Source: an uncultured Oscillospiraceae bacterium (GTDB lineage: Bacteria; Bacillota; Clostridia; UBA1212; UBA1255). From it: a DNA stretch of 10,835 bases. The DNA is taken from the NCBI GenBank assembly GCA_902462635.1, contig CABQCN010000016.1, positions 1-10,835 on the forward strand, given 5' to 3'. The first letter of the stretch is position 1. Each line of letters starts with the position of its first letter. Positions 7,305 to 10,835 of the stretch are shown in pieces. The notes beneath the pieces are model-generated. The model did no database searches and was not told where the DNA came from. It was given only the letters and a program-made list of their open reading frames with translations. The position numbers were made by a program, and so were the translations under genes.

Positions 7305-7324
7305 TATTTAAACGAATTTAAATA
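7305..7324 (-). repeat. AT-only hairpin with TTCG loop between the two binding-protein genes
   Basis: On the minus strand the eight bases TATTTAAA and TTTAAATA pair perfectly around a TTCG tetraloop, followed by TTTTG. It sits 24 bases after the stop of the first binding protein. The stem has no G-C pair, so as a terminator it would be weak. A partial terminator, an mRNA 3'-end stabiliser or a protein binding site are all possible. Confidence 0.5.
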
Positions 7325-7348
7325 AATCAACGTTATTTTCATATGCCT

Positions 7349-8833
7349 TTAGCTTGCATTTGCTGCATCCTGTATTTCCTGAATCAGATCGTCGATATAG
7401 ATCAAATTCGGATTTTTCGCATAGATTTCAAAAATCTCCGTGATGCTGTCCTTGATTTCACTGGTAGCATTCCAAGTCATAAAGGAAGTGAGGATCGCCG
7501 GATAATCATTTTCCGAATAGAGGGAGAAAACCGAAGTGTTTTTCCCCGACATCGGGAATTCCCGCCAGAATTTCATGGTGTTTGCCGATTTCAGCGCGGG
7601 GACTTTATACCCAAGATCGCCGCAATAGCTGACGGCGGCATCTTTTACCATTGCATACAACGCAAGCGCCTTTGCATTTTTCACCGTATTTGCCAGCGCC
7701 TCTTTTTCCTCCTGAATTTCTTCCTCGGTCTTATCCACATCGATATCGCTTTTATTTAAAGCATCGATCACTTCATGGTTGATGACGGCAAACCCCAGCG
7801 TTTTCACGCCGATATTTTTATATACGGTACCGTCTGCACTTTCGAATCCCGGAAAATGCGCGAATTCCCAATCAAACCCACCGTTTTCCGGATTCTTTTT
7901 CAAGGCATCCTGCCACCTGATCAGATCGGAATGATCTGCAATGATGATACCGTATTGAGAAAGCGCTTCGCCCGTTACTTCAGAAGTCGTTTTATCCGAG
8001 GCAAGTCCGGTACGCAGAAAATGATCTGCCAGATATTTTAATCCGTTGATCACATCGGGATCCGTAAAGTTCAATTCATTGGTTTTATTGGCAAACGAGA
8101 CTTCATTATAAAGATTGCCGCCGTATCCTTTCGCAAAAGAACCCCACACCGCGTAATCAGAATAATTCATCAATACAGGCGTTTTTACGCCGTTCTCCTT
8201 TAATTTTTCCGCATATTCCAGCAAGTTATCCCAAGTCCACTGATCCGTGGGAACCGGATTCTCCACACCTGCCTTTTGCAGAAGGTCGAGATTCAGGATC
8301 ACGACCTGATTTAAATATTCCACCGGACACATATACATCCTGCCCTTGTACAGAGAAGCGTTATACGCGGCCGGCATAAATACGTCTGCCGGATACAGCT
8401 TTTTGTAGGTATTGGACGTATAATCAATGATACCGCTGGCGTCATTGCTCAAATCCAGAATCCAGCCCTTTTCCACATATTCCGCAAGTTTGTCGGAATT
8501 GATCAGGATCACGTCTCCTGTCTGACCCTTGGCAATTCTCTCATCCAGCGTTGCAAAATATTCGTCGTAAGAAAGCTCCGCGTCAACCTGTACGTCTACG
8601 CTGGGATATTGCAGCGTATAATTCTGTACATACAGAAACAAATCATTGTCACTCTCATAATTTTTGTATGCAGATATCGTGATGTTGCCTGCAAGATCTT
8701 CCGGGACAGGTTTCGCAGAGGAAACAGGATGGTCGTTCTCCGTATCCCCGTCGGTTCCGCTGCATCCCGCAAAAGAAACGATCATGGTAAGCGCAAGAAC
8801 CCATATAATTGTAAAACGTAATTTTTTAGACAT
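7349..8833 (-). CDS. Extracellular sugar-binding lipoprotein (family 1), first copy
   Basis: This is a solute-binding lipoprotein for a carbohydrate ABC importer, directly downstream of the permease genes and so most likely their main receptor. It has 494 residues. The signal peptide ends in the lipobox FAGC with Cys24. A short acidic linker (DGDTENDH) leads to GNITISAYKN. Family-1 landmarks are GDVILIN (about 106-112), KGRMYMCPVEYLNQVVIL (about 153-170) and DQWTWDNLLEY (about 187-197). Near the C-terminal third a charged stretch rich in Glu (VDKTEEEIQEEKE) forms a likely helical insert absent from the second copy. ATG 8833 is chosen for its GGAGG 8 bases upstream and for the signal peptide; a longer frame back to 8911 would overlap the permease. 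The gap to the permease stop is only 13 bases. The ligand is unknown. Confidence 0.94.
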   Translation of the reverse strand: MSKKLRFTIIWVLALTMIVSFAGCSGTDGDTENDHPVSSAKPVPEDLAGNITISAYKNYESDNDLFLYVQNYTLQYPSVDVQVDAELSYDEYFATLDERIAKGQTGDVILINSDKLAEYVEKGWILDLSNDASGIIDYTSNTYKKLYPADVFMPAAYNASLYKGRMYMCPVEYLNQVVILNLDLLQKAGVENPVPTDQWTWDNLLEYAEKLKENGVKTPVLMNYSDYAVWGSFAKGYGGNLYNEVSFANKTNELNFTDPDVINGLKYLADHFLRTGLASDKTTSEVTGEALSQYGIIIADHSDLIRWQDALKKNPENGGFDWEFAHFPGFESADGTVYKNIGVKTLGFAVINHEVIDALNKSDIDVDKTEEEIQEEKEALANTVKNAKALALYAMVKDAAVSYCGDLGYKVPALKSANTMKFWREFPMSGKNTSVFSLYSENDYPAILTSFMTWNATSEIKDSITEIFEIYAKNPNLIYIDDLIQEIQDAANAS

Positions 8834-8846
8834 ATACAAACCTCCG

Positions 8847-9815
8847 TCACTCGATAACGCCGATACGTTCGATTCCCGATGCAAGCTTATTCTGTCCGGC
8901 GATGTATACAATTAATACGGGAACCATTACCAGCAGACAGCCCGCAAACAGCATCGGTTCCGTCATCGCTTTATCGAAATCGCTGGCTTCTCCTGTATAT
9001 CCCATCAATTCGGAATAATATTGCTGTATTTTTTCCAGCTTCGGCTGCAGCGTCAGCATATTTTGTTTGAACATATACGTCGGCGCCTCATAGTTATCGT
9101 TCCAGTGCCATACGAAAGAAAAGATAAATACGATCGATATGGCGGATTTTACAAGAGGCAGCATGATTTGCACGAAAACCCTGAACGGACCTGCGCCGTC
9201 GATTCGCGCGGCATCATCCATCGCATCCGGCACCCGCTGGAAGAAGTACATGTAAATGAGGGCAAACAGCGCGCCTCTCATTCCGAGTCCGAAGATACAC
9301 GGAATCAGAATCGGCAGATACGTATTGGTCATTCCCAGCGTCGCCCATAAGCCATAGGAAGAAAGGATCGTCGTTTGAGGCGGAATCAAAAGCACCAGAA
9401 TTACCAATACGAACAGGATGTTTTTCCCTTTGAATTTAAAGCGTCCCAACGCATATCCGATAATCGCGCAGGAAACGCATTGTAAAACAGCGCTTCCAAG
9501 CGAGGTAATCAGAGAGTTTAAGAATGCGCGCGGATAATCCAATCCCGTCCATGCTTTCGTAAAATTCTCCCACTCTACTGCTGTCGGGATCCATTCTACC
9601 GTCGGATCCAGATAATCCTGATAGGACATCATCGACGTCGTCAGAATATAGATAAAGGGAAGCAGGAACAGATAGGCAAGCTCGATCAATACATAATACA
9701 AGAAGATCCGGCCGATTACAAATCTGATTTTCTTCTTTGCTTTATACCCGAGATTTCTGTATTTTGTAATATAAGCCTGAAAGAAATCCGACACTTTATG
9801 GATTACATTCGTCAT
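8847..9815 (-). CDS. Carbohydrate ABC transporter permease, MalG type
   Basis: This is one of the two transmembrane subunits of a binding-protein-dependent sugar importer (CUT1/MalG class) in the cytoplasmic membrane. It has 322 residues. A basic N-terminal stretch of about 30 residues (KYRNLGYKAKKKIR) precedes six hydrophobic segments. The cytoplasmic EAA loop that docks the ATPase is clear: DDAARIDGAGPFRVFVQIMLP, about 200-220. The C-terminus ends GIERIGVIE, in the position of the family's usual QGI..G tail. The ATG at 9815 overlaps the stop of the MalF-type gene as ATGA, with AGGAGG 8 bases upstream. A GTG at 9824 is an in-frame alternative but overlaps that site. No ATPase gene is present in the window, so the transporter probably uses a shared one encoded elsewhere. 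Confidence 0.95.
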   Translation of the reverse strand: MTNVIHKVSDFFQAYITKYRNLGYKAKKKIRFVIGRIFLYYVLIELAYLFLLPFIYILTTSMMSYQDYLDPTVEWIPTAVEWENFTKAWTGLDYPRAFLNSLITSLGSAVLQCVSCAIIGYALGRFKFKGKNILFVLVILVLLIPPQTTILSSYGLWATLGMTNTYLPILIPCIFGLGMRGALFALIYMYFFQRVPDAMDDAARIDGAGPFRVFVQIMLPLVKSAISIVFIFSFVWHWNDNYEAPTYMFKQNMLTLQPKLEKIQQYYSELMGYTGEASDFDKAMTEPMLFAGCLLVMVPVLIVYIAGQNKLASGIERIGVIE

Positions 9816-9829
9816 CTGAGCCACCTCCT
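9812..9829 (-). promoter_or_regulatory. Ribosome binding site and ATGA coupling between the permease genes
   Basis: AGGAGG (9829-9824) encodes two Arg codons near the end of the MalF-type protein and serves as the ribosome binding site for the MalG-type gene 8 bases later. ATG (9815-9813) and TGA (9814-9812) overlap. This fixes the start of the second permease and implies equal synthesis of the two subunits. Confidence 0.8.
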
Positions 9830-10711
9830 TGTAAGAAGAATAAAGATTAAGATCGTTACCAGCGTAAGCAGCATATACATCCAGCTGAGCGCGGAAGCCA
9901 TACCGTATTTGGTTCCGGTCTCCGTCATCGATTGCATCATACTCATAATCGGGTTGTCATATTTTACAAAAGAGTCTACCAGCGCATAAATACAATTCAA
10001 TATGACAAACGGAGAAATATAGGGAAGCGTAACATGCCAAAAGGATTCCCACGCGGTAGCGCCGTCGATTTCGACGACCTCATATAGGATATCCGGAACG
10101 CTTTGCAGCGCCGCAAGAAAAATCAAGATCTCCACGCTGCTGCTCCACATGATATTTCCGATGTACTGTGTCAAGTCCCCATCGATGAGAGAAGAAAACA
10201 TCGAAAAAGAAGAGGAAGAACTGACGATCGAACCGAATACGTTGACGCTGCCGACCCCGTCGTTGAACAGGTAGCTCATGATAACGCCGGCGAGAATAAC
10301 CGGAATAAAGAATATTACTCTGAAATACACTCTGCCCGGAAATTTCTGCTTTAAAAGTACGGCGACGAATAACGCAAAAAACACGATAATCGGAACCTGC
10401 CACAAGGCTTTTCCGAAGGAACTCACCATTGCCTCTCCGACGGACGGATCTTGTATGATGTCAACATAGTTCTGAATGCCGATCCATTTACTCTGCCCTT
10501 CGAATCCGTAAAGGTCTGTCAGCTGTGTGAGATAAAAGCTGATTCTGATAGATAAGACCAGCGGAATCAAAGTAAACATGATAAAGCCGATCAGCCATGG
10601 AGCCGAAAAGCACCAGCCCTCAAGAGTTTTTCTCCTTTCAAAGGAAATAACACTGCCTAACGTCCTCTTATGGGCTAATTGCTTTTTTGCCTTCACCGGT
10701 TGTTTAGCCAT
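9812..10711 (-). CDS. Carbohydrate ABC transporter permease, MalF type
   Basis: This is the partner transmembrane subunit (CUT1/MalF class). It has 299 residues with a basic N-terminus (KAKKQLAHKR) and six predicted membrane segments at about 33-57, 103-121, 130-149, 186-203, 232-250 and 273-295. The EAA loop is EVVEIDGATAWESFWHVTLP, about 211-230. The region between the third and fourth segments holds a serine-rich stretch (SIVSSSSSFSMFSS), placed outside the membrane by the usual topology. The ATG at 10711 follows GGGAGGG by about 10 bases. The gene starts only 3 bases after the stop of the upstream gene, so all belong to one transcript whose promoter lies beyond the window. Confidence 0.95.
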   Translation of the reverse strand: MAKQPVKAKKQLAHKRTLGSVISFERRKTLEGWCFSAPWLIGFIMFTLIPLVLSIRISFYLTQLTDLYGFEGQSKWIGIQNYVDIIQDPSVGEAMVSSFGKALWQVPIIVFFALFVAVLLKQKFPGRVYFRVIFFIPVILAGVIMSYLFNDGVGSVNVFGSIVSSSSSFSMFSSLIDGDLTQYIGNIMWSSSVEILIFLAALQSVPDILYEVVEIDGATAWESFWHVTLPYISPFVILNCIYALVDSFVKYDNPIMSMMQSMTETGTKYGMASALSWMYMLLTLVTILIFILLTRRWLR

Positions 10712-10714
10712 GTA

Positions 10715-10835
10715 TTACTTCCCTCCCTTCTGCGATATTTGATAACTTCTTCCACTAAAGGAAAGCGTCTGCCCGGAGGTTGCGTCTACTACCGTAACGT
10801 CATCCATCTCATAACAAACGTAGACTTTCGTTCCG
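10715..10835 (-). CDS. C-terminal fragment of an unidentified protein, first visible gene of the transport operon
   Basis: An open frame enters from the right edge and ends at TAA (10717-10715), giving 39 residues: it begins GTKVYVCYEMDD, continues VTVVDATSGQTLSFSGR and ends SYQISQKGGK. Alternating hydrophobic and polar residues suggest a beta-rich end of an extracellular or enzymatic domain. No family can be named from so little. It is called coding because it is open to the edge, has protein-like composition, and stops 3 bases before the permease start, with the permease's ribosome binding site (GGGAGGG) embedded in its last codons. In related sugar operons this position can hold another receptor, a glycan-handling protein or a regulator; that is only context. 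Confidence 0.65.
   Translation of the reverse strand, partial: GTKVYVCYEMDDVTVVDATSGQTLSFSGRSYQISQKGGK

Noticed and set aside
7343..7759. 138-codon plus-strand open frame opposite the first binding protein
   Set aside because: It is antisense to a well-supported gene; composition and lack of start signal indicate a shadow.

Overview
The window looks like chromosomal DNA from a Clostridia-type Bacillota (Firmicutes). Evidence: an rbgA(ylqF)-rnhB gene pair, a YlbJ-family membrane protein, a MetA with Bacillus/Clostridia-type motifs, strong GGAGG ribosome binding sites, lipoprotein signal peptides, and a binding-protein-dependent sugar ABC operon without its own ATPase. The species cannot be named from the sequence. 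Nine complete genes and two edge fragments fill the window, and no gene-free stretch exceeds 300 bases. I see no tRNA, rRNA, CRISPR array, insertion sequence, prophage gene or classic defence system.

Left block (1-3730, minus strand). A sigma-A-like promoter near 3702-3730 reads through four tightly packed genes: a membrane-anchored beta-propeller-like protein, a leucine-rich-repeat lipoprotein coupled to it by an ATGA overlap, the 50S-assembly GTPase RbgA, and the first 33 codons of ribonuclease HII. The RNase HII fragment runs into a fold-back inverted repeat at the window edge. That repeat destroys the expected DEAGRG motif and probably marks a contig-end artefact.

Middle block (3741-5805). 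metA (minus) and a short ylbJ-like gene (plus) diverge from a 125-bp region where two promoters appear to share the same -35 segment on opposite strands. MetA carries Glu111, which points to acetyl-CoA rather than succinyl-CoA. A 15-bp-stem terminator usable in both directions separates the ylbJ-like gene from the convergent transport operon.

Right block (5830-10835, minus strand). This is a carbohydrate ABC importer operon. It begins with the C-terminal end of an unidentified protein, followed by a MalF-type permease, a MalG-type permease coupled by ATGA, a 494-residue solute-binding lipoprotein, and a second, divergent 450-residue solute-binding lipoprotein. The second one has its own TTGACA-N17-TAATAT promoter behind an AT-only hairpin. 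The ATPase is presumably supplied in trans, as with MsmX-type shared ATPases.

The part least explained by known systems is the propeller plus LRR surface pair transcribed into two housekeeping genes. The dual-receptor sugar operon is the second most interesting. Nothing here proves a new system.
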